Shown here in pieces: positions 17,520 through 26,246 of a stretch of 64,000 bases of DNA. The position numbers were made by a program, and so were the translations under genes. The DNA is from Verrucomicrobiales bacterium. GTDB lineage: Bacteria; Verrucomicrobiota; Verrucomicrobiia; Verrucomicrobiales; DEV007. Position 1 is the stretch's first letter. Each line of letters begins with the position of its first letter. A model generated the notes under the pieces. The model was given only the letters and a program-made list of their open reading frames with translations, did not search any database and was not told the DNA's origin. The stretch lies in contig JAEUHI010000086.1 of assembly GCA_016795385.1 (NCBI GenBank), positions 1 through 64,000 on the forward strand. The letters run 5' to 3'.

Positions 17520-19124
17520 GTGAAAACCTACGACTTCATCGTGGTCGGGAGCGGGATCTCGGGCCTCAGCTTTGCTCTCCGGGCGGCCGAGCACGGCACC
17601 GTCGCGATCGTGACCAAACGCGACGCTGCCAGCACGAACACGGCCTGGGCCCAGGGCGGGATTGCCTGTGTGCAAAGTGAGGAAGATTCCTTCGACCGCC
17701 ATATCGCCGACACCCTCGATGCCGGAGCCGGGCTTTGTCCCGAGCCCGTCGTCCGCCGCATCGTCAGCGAGGGTCCCCGCGCCATCCGCGAGCTCATCGA
17801 CTGGGGCGTGCATTTCGACGGCACGGTCTCGGACACCGGCGAAGAGCAGATCGAGCTCGGCCGGGAGGGCGGCCACACCGCCCGACGCATCCTCCATCAC
17901 AAGGACACCACCGGCCGGGAAATTGAGACCAAGCTCCTCGCCCGCGTCCGGGAGAACGATCGCATCGACCTGCTCGAGCATCATTTCGCGATCGACTTCA
18001 TCACCACGGCCAAGGTCGCGCCTCGCACCCCGCAGCGATGCGTGGGCCTCTACGTGCTCGATACGACGAGCGGAGCGGTCCGCACCCTGCGCTCGGATCG
18101 TGTCCTCCTCTGCACGGGCGGGAGCGGCCGCGTCTATCTTTACACGACCAATCCCGATGTGGCCACCGGCGACGGCGTGGCGATGGCGTGGCGGGCGGGC
18201 TGCGAGATCGCGAACATGGAGTTCGTCCAATTCCACCCCACCTGCCTCTACCATCACGAGCTGAAATCCTTCCTCGTGACCGAGGCGATGCGGGGCGAAG
18301 GCGCCGAGCTGATCGACAAGCACGGACGCCGCTTCATGCCCGACTACGATCCGCGTGGCTCCCTCGCCCCCCGCGACATCGTCGCCCGCGCCATCGACCG
18401 CGAGATCAAGAAAACGGGCGGCCCCTGCGTCTTTCTCGACATCACCCACAAGCCCGCGGACTTCGTGCGCGATCGCTTTCCGAACATTTACGAGACGTGC
18501 CTGTCGGTCGACATCGACATCACGAAACAGCCGATCCCCGTCGTCCCGGCGGCCCATTATCAATGCGGCGGCGTGCGTACCGACGTCAATGGAGCGACTT
18601 CCCTGCCAGGTCTCTGGGCCGTGGGCGAGGTCGCCTGCACCGGTCTGCACGGGGCCAATCGTCTCGCGAGCAATTCGCTGCTCGAGGGTGTCGTCGTTTC
18701 CGATCTCGCCCTGCGGGACTGCCTCGCGAAACTGCCACCCGGGGGGAGCCAGGAAAAGCTCGTCCTCCCCGAATGGGAATCGGGCGACGCCTCCGACGTC
18801 GATGAGCTCGTCGTGATCTACCACAACTGGGACGAGATCCGCCGTCTCATGTGGGACTACGTCTCCATCGTCCGCACCGACAAACGCCTCCTCCGCGCCG
18901 CGACCCGCCTGCGCAACTTGAAGCAGGAGGTGCAGGAATTTTATTGGAATTTCCGCGTCACCGCCGAACTCCTCGAGCTCCGCAATCTCGTCGAGACCGC
19001 CAGTCTCATCGTCGAGTCCGCCGCGAGCCGGAAGGAAAGCCGCGGGTTGCATTACACCCTCGATCATCCGGAAAAGGACGACGAGAACTGGCGGATCGAT
19101 ACGGTGGTGCGCCGCATCCTCTGA
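17520..19124 (+). CDS. nadB: L-aspartate oxidase
   Basis: A 534-residue FAD enzyme oxidising L-aspartate to iminoaspartate in the first step of de novo NAD synthesis. The dinucleotide fold has GSGISG at 10-15. The succinate-dehydrogenase-like blocks follow: NTAWAQGGIA near 40, the HEGGH equivalent GREGGHTARRI, FVQFHPT near 240, RGSLAPRDIVARAI near 280 and TGLHGANRLASNSLLEG near 378. The start is GTG at 17520. The C-terminal helical domain (400-534) is complete. nadA and nadC are not nearby. Confidence 0.95.
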   Translation: MKTYDFIVVGSGISGLSFALRAAEHGTVAIVTKRDAASTNTAWAQGGIACVQSEEDSFDRHIADTLDAGAGLCPEPVVRRIVSEGPRAIRELIDWGVHFDGTVSDTGEEQIELGREGGHTARRILHHKDTTGREIETKLLARVRENDRIDLLEHHFAIDFITTAKVAPRTPQRCVGLYVLDTTSGAVRTLRSDRVLLCTGGSGRVYLYTTNPDVATGDGVAMAWRAGCEIANMEFVQFHPTCLYHHELKSFLVTEAMRGEGAELIDKHGRRFMPDYDPRGSLAPRDIVARAIDREIKKTGGPCVFLDITHKPADFVRDRFPNIYETCLSVDIDITKQPIPVVPAAHYQCGGVRTDVNGATSLPGLWAVGEVACTGLHGANRLASNSLLEGVVVSDLALRDCLAKLPPGGSQEKLVLPEWESGDASDVDELVVIYHNWDEIRRLMWDYVSIVRTDKRLLRAATRLRNLKQEVQEFYWNFRVTAELLELRNLVETASLIVESAASRKESRGLHYTLDHPEKDDENWRIDTVVRRIL

Positions 19125-19269
19125 ACGCCCTTCGCAAGACCCACGGACTTGGAACAGCGCTCATATAATTTACATACCTTAAAGAAATTACTGGAAACTT
19201 TTCAAAAATAGGTTTCCTGTGAGGCGGAGTTTTTGCTAATTTGCGGAGCTTTTGCTCCTCCTGCCTCCC

Positions 19270-20280
19270 ATGATTTTGCAATCACGTCTTCCTGCGATTC
19301 TCCTCGTCGTGACGATTCTGGGTCCGGCGTGGCAGGGGCACTCCCAGCAGATCCAAGCCACCACCTCCCCAGCGGCGGGGCTGACCCCGACCTTGGGCGT
19401 CGCCCAACGACCCGAGATCGGCGACGGCGCGCTCCTACCCCTGGTCTCGACCTCGACCTCCGGGCATCTCGTGCCGGGAGCTTTTCCGATCTCCGCTCCC
19501 CGCGCCACCTTGCCCAAGGTGTTCGCACCGACCCAACCGCGTGAGGTCTACACGCGTTTTCCGTGGAAGCTCGACATCGTCACCACGGTCTTCTGGATCG
19601 GTGAGACGCCGACGGCGAACAATCCCGTGCCCAACACGGTCAGCGCCTGGGATCGCCGCTGGACGTCGAATTTCGGCGGTTATGATGATCCCGATCCGGA
19701 CGCACGCGAAGGCTTCCTCCCGAAAGGGTTCACTCCGGGACAGAACCCTTTCTATTTCGCCCTGCCCTACAACGACATCACCCGCACCGGCACGAAGGCT
19801 TCGGCCCGCGCCGTGATCCCGTGGTTCGAAGATGCCTACTATCGCAGCGGCCGCACCGTGCTCAAGGGGCGCTGGATCGCGATCCGCCGGAACGACAAGG
19901 TCTGCTATGCGCAGTGGGAAGATGTCGGCCCCTTCGAGACCGATGATTGGGAATACGTCTTCGGCGACCAGCCCAAACCCAAGACGAAGATGAACCGCGG
20001 TGCCGGTCTCGACGTCTCCCCGGCGGTGCGCGATTACCTTGAGTTCGGCAGCGGTTACGGCACCGTCGACTGGCGTTTCGTGGACATCGACGAAGTGCCC
20101 GATGGTCCTTGGAAACAACTCGGCGCAAACAACCCCTTCGCAAACTCGATGCTCACGGACAGCGGCGCCGGCAGCGCGTCGGAAAGCATCCTCCGTGTCC
20201 GTGAATTGCGCGAACGCCTCATGGCCTCGCTCGACGCTCCGAAGGATGCGGCGAAGCCCGCGGAAGCGGAGACGCGCTGA
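19270..20280 (+). CDS. Exported protein with a possible double-psi beta-barrel (RlpA-like) region
   Basis: A 336-residue protein starting at the ATG at 19270, with a signal peptide ending near HSQQ; the TTG at 19252 adds six residues before it. The first 100 mature residues are low-complexity. The core (about 110-290) has NPFYFALPYND, the block CYAQWEDVGPF and GAGLDVSPAVRDYL. Blocks of the type 'A.W.DVGPF' followed by 'GLDVSPA' recall the RlpA/3D double-psi barrel, where the Asp and a later Asp-Leu-Ser mark the active groove; this is my inference. The upstream 145 bases are AT-rich with a GGAAAC/GTTTCC dyad (about 19191-19217) and a repeated GCGGAG(T/C)TTTTGCT. Confidence 0.55.
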   Translation: MILQSRLPAILLVVTILGPAWQGHSQQIQATTSPAAGLTPTLGVAQRPEIGDGALLPLVSTSTSGHLVPGAFPISAPRATLPKVFAPTQPREVYTRFPWKLDIVTTVFWIGETPTANNPVPNTVSAWDRRWTSNFGGYDDPDPDAREGFLPKGFTPGQNPFYFALPYNDITRTGTKASARAVIPWFEDAYYRSGRTVLKGRWIAIRRNDKVCYAQWEDVGPFETDDWEYVFGDQPKPKTKMNRGAGLDVSPAVRDYLEFGSGYGTVDWRFVDIDEVPDGPWKQLGANNPFANSMLTDSGAGSASESILRVRELRERLMASLDAPKDAAKPAEAETR

Positions 20281-20282
20281 GG

Positions 20283-21122
20283 TCAGGGCAACACTTCCTG
20301 ATTCGCCTCGAAGCGCAAGGTCTGCGGCAGGACATCGGGGGATTCCTCCTCGCCCTCGAAGATCACGACGATCTCCTCGAAGCGGCCCTGTCCCCAGGCT
20401 TCGCGCGTGAGCAGCCAGGTGCGCACGAAACGCGCCACGGCGATGCGTCCATCATCCTCAATTTTGGCGATCGTGTCAGGATCGGCGGCTCGGACGGCGA
20501 GTTCGTTGGTGATACCCTTTTCCAGCTCGGCGAGATCCTCGTCGGCATCCCACCGCACCCAGCCGGACGAGGTCTTTTTCTCGACCCGCCCCGTGTCAAA
20601 GGCCACCGGCAGCGTCGGGCGCACCCGCGGGGCCCGCACCACGAGACGTTTTCCGTCGGAGGTGAGATTCCAATCGTCGTTCAGATCGATGTGAAACCGG
20701 TAGGTGGCAGGCACGGTGATCTCGGAGACGCTTGTCGACATCGGCAGCTTCTTTCCGAACACTTCCAGATTCGTGGTGCGGGCAAACCGCTCGCTGGCCT
20801 CCGCTGTGGCGATCTCGAGATGGCTGCCGGTGCCGGACTTCACGGTCAGCTCGCGCCATTCGTGGAACGTGTTGATGACTTCTTCGGGGCGGAAGAGCTT
20901 CACCAATTCGACGGCGGCCCCCTTCGCCGTATCAATCGCCTTGTCGACGGTGCCGGTGGTTTTGTCGAGGGTGCGGTCGACCTGGCGCAAGAAGCCGAAA
21001 TAGACGATGAGAGCCGAAATCATGAGGGTGAGAAACACCCAGAAAGCGGTGCCCGGCATCCGCCACCCCGGCAGCCGTTCCGGCTGGATGACGGGGGGCC
21101 TTTCTTCGGAGGGATCACTCAT
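20283..21122 (-). CDS. Membrane-anchored protein of unknown function
   Basis: A 279-residue protein. One transmembrane helix near residues 28-47 (FWVFLTLMISALIVYFGF) is followed by a helical stalk and an extracytoplasmic alpha/beta domain. The outline resembles the DUF4230 type, but I would not assign it. It is preceded on the same strand by the uracil-DNA glycosylase gene, with only 27 bases between its start and that gene's end. It is convergent with the exported protein gene that ends at 20280. Confidence 0.55.
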   Translation of the reverse strand: MSDPSEERPPVIQPERLPGWRMPGTAFWVFLTLMISALIVYFGFLRQVDRTLDKTTGTVDKAIDTAKGAAVELVKLFRPEEVINTFHEWRELTVKSGTGSHLEIATAEASERFARTTNLEVFGKKLPMSTSVSEITVPATYRFHIDLNDDWNLTSDGKRLVVRAPRVRPTLPVAFDTGRVEKKTSSGWVRWDADEDLAELEKGITNELAVRAADPDTIAKIEDDGRIAVARFVRTWLLTREAWGQGRFEEIVVIFEGEEESPDVLPQTLRFEANQEVLP

Positions 21123-21149
21123 GACCGGGGCGCGGCGTGCTTCAAGGTT

Positions 21150-22124
21150 TCACAGGAAATAACGTCGCTGCTTTTCGGAGATCGGCAGCCCGACGATCTC
21201 CATGACGCGCAGCATGTCCTCCCACACCTGGCGTTTCGCGACCCTGCCCTCCTCGGCCGAAGCGGCCTCCTGCCGCAGGAGGTAGCTGGGATGATAGGTC
21301 ACGATCACGGGTATGTCTGCGAAGTGATGGGTTTCGTTGCGGAAGGCCGCGAGCGCCCCGCCCTTCTCGAGGAGGCCTTCCGCGGCGGTGCGGCCCAGGG
21401 CGACGATCACCCGTGGACGCAGTACCTCGATCTCGGCTCGGATGAACGGCAGGCACGAGGCCATCTCCTCTTGGGTCGGTGTGCGGTTGCTTGATCCCTG
21501 GAAACGCCCGTCGCCTTTCTTCGGACGGAATTTGACGATGTTCGAGATATAGACCTCCTCGCGCGACAGGCCCATGGCCTTGAGGATTTGCTCGAGCTTC
21601 TGCCCTGCGGGTCCAACGAAGGGTTTCTTCTGCTTTTCTTCCTCGGCGCCCGGAGCCTCGCCCACGAAGACGATCTCGGCCGAAGGGTTGCCGGAAGCAA
21701 ACACGACCGTGTCGAAAAGCGTGCCCAGCTCCCTCGGGGCCGGGGCTTGTTTCACGGATTTGAAGATCGCATTGAGCTGGGCGCGTCGCCATTCCTCGGT
21801 GCGCTCCGCCGCGCCCTCGACCGGGGAGGGCGCGGGAGCGGACACGGAAGAGACGGCCGGAGTTTCTGCTGGAAGGGGCGCTGGAGGCGTCGTGGCCTCG
21901 ACCGCAGGCGCACTCCTCTCAGGAACAGGTGCCGCTGATACCGCTGCGGCCTGTGCCGCCGCGACGAGCGACCGGCGACGCTCCTGCATCACGGCGGGGA
22001 TGCCTCGCAGAGTCTCGATGGCTTCGGGAGAGACCGGCACGGCGTCGCCGCCCCGAGCTTTCTCACGCTCGAGGATCTCCGCGAGCAGGCCGAGCCCTGC
22101 CGCCAATCCTGGATTTGCCGCCAT
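21150..22124 (-). CDS. Uracil-DNA glycosylase superfamily protein (family-4-like) lacking most Fe-S cysteines
   Basis: A 324-residue protein with a variable Ala/Pro-rich N-terminal half (1-115) and a C-terminal UDG fold: motif 1 GEAPGAEEE near 150, PFVGPAG, NIVKFRP near 190 and motif 2 HPSYLLR near 285. It should excise uracil from DNA. Family-4 enzymes ligate a 4Fe-4S cluster with four cysteines. Here the N-terminal CxxC pair is absent, the VKC cysteine is Phe (VKFRP) and an insertion follows; only the last cysteine (MASC) remains. So it is either a cluster-free variant or a distinct subfamily. Confidence 0.75.
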   Translation of the reverse strand: MAANPGLAAGLGLLAEILEREKARGGDAVPVSPEAIETLRGIPAVMQERRRSLVAAAQAAAVSAAPVPERSAPAVEATTPPAPLPAETPAVSSVSAPAPSPVEGAAERTEEWRRAQLNAIFKSVKQAPAPRELGTLFDTVVFASGNPSAEIVFVGEAPGAEEEKQKKPFVGPAGQKLEQILKAMGLSREEVYISNIVKFRPKKGDGRFQGSSNRTPTQEEMASCLPFIRAEIEVLRPRVIVALGRTAAEGLLEKGGALAAFRNETHHFADIPVIVTYHPSYLLRQEAASAEEGRVAKRQVWEDMLRVMEIVGLPISEKQRRYFL

Positions 22125-22184
22125 CCCCTGCAGTGTAGCGTGACCCGGGACCGGGCCAACCCCATTTTTCGGGAAAAACGTGAT

Positions 22185-22529
22185 TCAAAACGCCGCCCAG
22201 CGACTCCAGGCCCACGCCGCGAGACATGCGATCGCGAGGATCAGGTTGAGAAGCCCGTAGATCCGGAAGGGCAGCAACACTTGCAGCAGCACCGCGTAGA
22301 TCGCGAACGAGAAATAGAGCGACTCACGGAACGCAAAACCGGCGGTTTGAAAAAGGATCAGGGCGAGGAGAAACACGGCCTTCGCGTAGTAAGCCAACTT
22401 CGCCGCAATGAGCGGAGAGGTCTTTTCATCACGATACTTCGCGAAGATGTCCTCCTCTTTCCGGATCCAGATCCGCCGCTCAAGGTCGAGATGCACGAGC
22501 ACGATGGCGATGACCAGGATCCAGAACAT
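22185..22529 (-). CDS. Small multi-pass membrane protein
   Basis: A 114-residue protein with an N-terminal hydrophobic helix (1-12), a charged loop (RRIWIRKEED) and three further hydrophobic segments (about 42-62, 70-90, 93-110). No family recognised. It starts 12 bases after the NHL gene ends, on the same strand, so it is probably the second gene of that transcript. Confidence 0.55.
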   Translation of the reverse strand: MFWILVIAIVLVHLDLERRIWIRKEEDIFAKYRDEKTSPLIAAKLAYYAKAVFLLALILFQTAGFAFRESLYFSFAIYAVLLQVLLPFRIYGLLNLILAIACLAAWAWSRWAAF

Positions 22530-22541
22530 GGCGAGCCCCGC

Positions 22542-23618
22542 TCAGTTTTCATAGGGTGCCGCGAGCACCCGGTTGTTGTAGGTATCGCAGACGTAGAGAC
22601 GACCGTCCGGCCCCACGCGCACCCCGTGCGGACGACGCAATCCGGTCTCGAGCAGAGTGGCGCCGATCCCGTCGGACGCCACGGGAGGTTTTCCCGCGAT
22701 GAGCATGATCGTGCCGCTCTCCGGATCGTAGCGCCGGATGCAGTGGTTCTCCGCATCGGCGATGAGGACGCGGCCCGCCGGGTCCATCGCGACGTATTTC
22801 GGTCCGTTCATCGTGGCCTCGATCGCAGGCCCGCCATCTCCGCTGTAGCCCTTTTTGCCCGAACCATTCACGACCGTGCGCACCTTGCCATTCTTCACCT
22901 CGACGAGTGCGTTCCCGCCACGCAGCAGCACGTAGAGGGTGCCGTCCGCGGCTTCCGTGACCGCCCGGGTGTCCCCCATCGTGGCCTCGAGCGCCGCCGT
23001 CCCATCCACCGGCAGCCCGCTCTTGCCATTGCCTGCGACTGTTGTGACGAGGCCCGAGGCAAGATCGATCTGCCGGGTGCGGTGATTGCCGATGTCGGCG
23101 ATGAGGACCCGTTTCCCGTCGGCGGAAAGGGTGGCCGTCATCGTCACGTTGAATTTGGCATCTTTGGCAGGACCGCCGTCGCCGCCGAACCCTTTCTCAC
23201 CCGTGCCCGCCAACGTGCTGACCGCGCCTGATTTCAGATCGAAGAGGCGCACGCGATGGTGGAAGGAATCCCCGAGGATCGCGATGTCTTCCCGGGTGAT
23301 CTGGATGTCGTGCATGCCATTGAAAACCGCGGCGAGAGGATCGGCCCCGTCCTTCACGTCGACGCCGGGAGCCGGTTTCACCTTTTCGGCATTGTGGTTC
23401 ACGCCGGCAACGAACTCGACCTTTCCATCCACAACCCGGAAGACGCGGTTCGCTTTCGTGAATTCGACTCCGTGGAGGATCCCTTTAGAATCGAAGTCGA
23501 CACTGAAGGGCTCGCTCACGGCCTCCGTCTTTGGAGCTCCGGCGATCCATTCGACTTGTGCTTGGAGCGGGGAGAACCAAAGAACCACCAGGACGGCGAT
23601 GAGAGGGGGTGTTTTCAT
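22542..23618 (-). CDS. Secreted NHL-repeat propeller protein
   Basis: A 358-residue protein whose ATG at 23618 begins a signal peptide (MKTPPLIAVLVV, cleavage near LQAQ). The mature protein is built of NHL-type blades with the repeated signature G.GG.A..A.....P..VA.D..G...IAD..NHRIR (for example GDGGPAKDAKF, SGDGGPAIEATM, IADAENHCIRRYD, VCDTYNNRVLAAP). Such proteins bind ligands or partners outside the cytoplasm; no enzyme motif is visible. Alternative upstream starts at 23630 and 23657 do not change the mature protein. Confidence 0.75.
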   Translation of the reverse strand: MKTPPLIAVLVVLWFSPLQAQVEWIAGAPKTEAVSEPFSVDFDSKGILHGVEFTKANRVFRVVDGKVEFVAGVNHNAEKVKPAPGVDVKDGADPLAAVFNGMHDIQITREDIAILGDSFHHRVRLFDLKSGAVSTLAGTGEKGFGGDGGPAKDAKFNVTMTATLSADGKRVLIADIGNHRTRQIDLASGLVTTVAGNGKSGLPVDGTAALEATMGDTRAVTEAADGTLYVLLRGGNALVEVKNGKVRTVVNGSGKKGYSGDGGPAIEATMNGPKYVAMDPAGRVLIADAENHCIRRYDPESGTIMLIAGKPPVASDGIGATLLETGLRRPHGVRVGPDGRLYVCDTYNNRVLAAPYEN

Positions 23619-23678
23619 CCAGGAAATCATGACCCATCCGCGCCTGCCTGCAAACACCTGATGCGCGTCGCCGGATTT

Positions 23679-25313
23679 TCACCGCGCTCCTGGAAAGACC
23701 AGCGGCAAAAGCAAGAACCAAAGGATGAATCCCAGCGAGAGCACGATCAGTCCATCGAGCCGTGGACGTCCGCCCCGGGCGATTTTGTTTCGCGCCACGC
23801 CCAGCCCTCCGACGAGGGCGACACCATGCAACAACGGAGCGGCGAGCACCCACTGCGTCGGCGGTCTCACCGCATCAAGCACGGAGACGAGGGGGAGCAA
23901 CACCATGGCCGCGACCGTCGCAGCAAGAGCCAGCCCCATCGCGCCGTGGACGCCCAACCGGACGGCGAGCGTGCCTTTGCCAATCGACTCGTCGGCCTCG
24001 CGATCCGGGATGCCTGCCAGGATGATGGAAGGCATGACCGCAAAGAACACCGGCAGGGCCACGAGCACGATGGCTCCGCTCGCGATCTCTCCCCCCATGA
24101 CCAGGGCTCCCGCCTGGATCACGAGAAAGCTGTGTGTGAAGGCCACGACGATCTCGCCGGCTCCGCGATGAGACAATTTCAACGGCGGCACCGAGTAGCC
24201 GAACCCGAGGATCACGGCGATGAGATACATCGCGAGCAATCCGCCCCATGAAGAAAACCGGCCGATGACCATGGCCACGATCCCGAGACTCAGGCCCAAC
24301 GCGATGACCGCACCGATCGCGAGCTGCCTCTTCGATAGCTCCCCGTTGACGAGCGTGCGAGATCCTCCGTTGAAATACCCGTGGCTCAGGTTGCGGCGAT
24401 CCGATTCGTAGTCGAAGACCTCGTTGATGAACACGGTCGCAACTTCGATGAGGAAAAGCACCGCGTATCCGAGCCAGTAAACGGGTCGGTGAAACACCCC
24501 GGGCATTGGCATCGTCGATACCGCTCCCGCCGTGCAGGCCATCCACGTCATCGGGTAAAACTGGAGCCGCATCGCCTTGCCCCAGGATCCAAGCTTCGCC
24601 CGCACCGCTTCGCACGATACGAGCGTTCCGTTTGCAAGAGTGCGCGCCTCACGACGTGCATCCTCGATCCATCCGAGACGGTCTTCCTCCGTCGAATGAT
24701 TGACCGGTCCATACATGCGGATGCGCACGGGACGGATGCCGCAAAACCCCAGGGTCCGGGTCACAAAAGCCCGATGGCCGGGAGAACGCTGCAGATATTT
24801 CACGACAGCGGGCGCGGTGTCCATGGTGGTCAGCAGATGCGCCGATTTTCCGTGCAGGAGACCTTCGAATCCCCGCCCTTCCTCGCGCTCGGCGAAGGCA
24901 AAACCAGGGGCGAGGATGCGATCGAGAAAACCTTTGAGCAACGCGGGCATCGTGCCCCACCAGACCGGATAGACAAAGACGAGGTGGTTCGCCCTCACGA
25001 TGAGACGCCGCGCCTGCACGAGATCGGGCTCGAGCTCCTGCTCCCCGGCGTGGGCATGGCGCAGGTGGGGATCGAACTCCATTTTTGCAAGAACGAGCAG
25101 CTTCACCTCGAGCCCCAGATCACCGGCCGCTTCCGCGAAGGATTGGGCGATCGCCCCGCACAAGCTTCCGGGGCGCGGATGACCGAGAATCACCAGCACG
25201 TTTGCCCGGGCACGCCGGCTCCGACTGCGGCGACGCCGCGTCCGGGGATCGATCCGGTGTACCTCGCCACGCCCCCGTCGCATGCGCGTGGTTTTTCGGT
25301 GGACGCGGTTCAT
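23679..25313 (-). CDS. Flavodoxin-fold NAD(P)H:quinone oxidoreductase–UbiA prenyltransferase fusion
   Basis: A 544-residue fusion. Residues 38-225 are a Flavodoxin_2/KefF-like quinone reductase (ILGHPRPGSLCGAIA; YPVWWGTMPALLKGFLDR; a KSAHLLTTMD block). Residues 255-540 are a UbiA-type membrane prenyltransferase with about eight helices and both Asp motifs (NEVFDYESD near 315 and the second, PDREADESIGKGTLAVRLG, near 432). A plausible role is reduction of a quinone precursor coupled to prenylation or reoxidation of the lipid quinone; this is inference. The first 37 residues are Arg-rich and may be mis-started; the next Met is at 25283. The start overlaps the stop of a small upstream frame (ATGA). 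Confidence 0.75.
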   Translation of the reverse strand: MNRVHRKTTRMRRGRGEVHRIDPRTRRRRSRSRRARANVLVILGHPRPGSLCGAIAQSFAEAAGDLGLEVKLLVLAKMEFDPHLRHAHAGEQELEPDLVQARRLIVRANHLVFVYPVWWGTMPALLKGFLDRILAPGFAFAEREEGRGFEGLLHGKSAHLLTTMDTAPAVVKYLQRSPGHRAFVTRTLGFCGIRPVRIRMYGPVNHSTEEDRLGWIEDARREARTLANGTLVSCEAVRAKLGSWGKAMRLQFYPMTWMACTAGAVSTMPMPGVFHRPVYWLGYAVLFLIEVATVFINEVFDYESDRRNLSHGYFNGGSRTLVNGELSKRQLAIGAVIALGLSLGIVAMVIGRFSSWGGLLAMYLIAVILGFGYSVPPLKLSHRGAGEIVVAFTHSFLVIQAGALVMGGEIASGAIVLVALPVFFAVMPSIILAGIPDREADESIGKGTLAVRLGVHGAMGLALAATVAAMVLLPLVSVLDAVRPPTQWVLAAPLLHGVALVGGLGVARNKIARGGRPRLDGLIVLSLGFILWFLLLPLVFPGAR

Positions 25314-25522
25314 GCGGATTCTTCATCCGTGCGATCAGGTCCATCCGTCGCCTTCTCGCGGATCTCTTCGTGCAAGGCCGCCTTTTTCGGCCCCGCGGTC
25401 TTCTCGGCACGATCCTGGAGGCGCTGGAGCTCCCGGGTCTCCTCCGGCAGATCGGCATATCGCTCAAGATCCCGGTCACTGCGCCGCCTTCCCGATCGTT
25501 CTTCATTTCGCTCCCTGTCCAT
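25310..25522 (-). CDS. Small charged helical protein (doubtful)
   Basis: A 70-residue frame from the ATG at 25522 (the frame is open to 25540). It is almost wholly charged (RERNEERSGRR, ETRELQRLQDRAEK, HEEIREKATD) and would form one long helix. Support is its ATGA overlap with the downstream fusion gene and the lack of another gene here. Against it: high-GC DNA easily gives Arg/Glu-rich spurious frames. The 260 bases between it and the next gene at 25787 hold nothing I recognise. Confidence 0.3.
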   Translation of the reverse strand: MDRERNEERSGRRRSDRDLERYADLPEETRELQRLQDRAEKTAGPKKAALHEEIREKATDGPDRTDEESA

Positions 25523-25786
25523 GCCCTGGCTTCTTTGCATCTGGCGTGCCAGCAGGAGCGACCCTCCTCGACCGTTGTCTCACAAGCCATCGCGGACCGC
25601 GGCGATTTCCGACCGGACCTGGGACGGCTTCCCGATCGTTCATTCTGCCCTCGCGATCATGCGAAACGCCCGGTTCCTGCACCGGACTCCCATGCTTTCG
25701 CCAGTCGCAGACCTTGGCCAACGCGCCCCGGGGCGGTCTCGCGGTCGTCGGCATGTTTATTGCACCCGATCTAGCGATCCCCCCCA

Positions 25787-26221
25787 ATGAAAATCATCCC
25801 CACCCTCGTGATCCTGACAAACCGACATCGGATCCTCGTCCATCGGGCCACGAACACCGGCGCGTATGAAGAGACCGACTCACTCGATCCGATGGAAGGA
25901 AACGAGAGTCTCTCCGATCTCGTCAGCGACCAGGCGGAGAGCTTTCCCACGGAGGATCCGGGAGAACCCGCTTTCGACAGCCTCCCGCTCCCCGATGAAC
26001 TGGAGATCCGCGCGGAGAAACAGATCTCCGCGAAGATCGCGGAAATCCTCGCACGCGAGGGGAATCCCACCTGGGGATACGGTGCCGATGCCCGGCTGCG
26101 CGAGGCCGTCCTCGATCACCTGCCGTGGGAATACGTCGAGACCCTGACACAGGAGATCGATGCCGAGATCACGGTCGGCCGGACCGCGGAAATCCTGGAT
26201 CAATTCTCTTCCCCCTCGTGA
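25787..26221 (+). CDS. Hypothetical protein upstream of Ku
   Basis: A 144-residue soluble, acidic protein. It starts with a short beta-rich segment (IIPTLVILTNRHRILVHRA), then an Asp/Glu-rich middle, then helices (EIRAEKQISAKIAEILAREG; LREAVLDHLPWEYVETL). No family recognised. It ends 25 bases before ku and runs in the same direction, so it probably belongs to the end-joining operon. The DNA word CCTGACAAA overlaps its codons 9-12. Confidence 0.55.
   Translation: MKIIPTLVILTNRHRILVHRATNTGAYEETDSLDPMEGNESLSDLVSDQAESFPTEDPGEPAFDSLPLPDELEIRAEKQISAKIAEILAREGNPTWGYGADARLREAVLDHLPWEYVETLTQEIDAEITVGRTAEILDQFSSPS
25813..25821 (+). repeat. CCTGACAAA word, site 3
   Basis: Exact copy in the hypothetical gene upstream of ku; here the reading phase gives Leu-Thr-Asn, followed by CCGAC. 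Confidence 0.7.
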
Positions 26222-26246
26222 CCACTCCCCACTCCCGCTCCATGTC

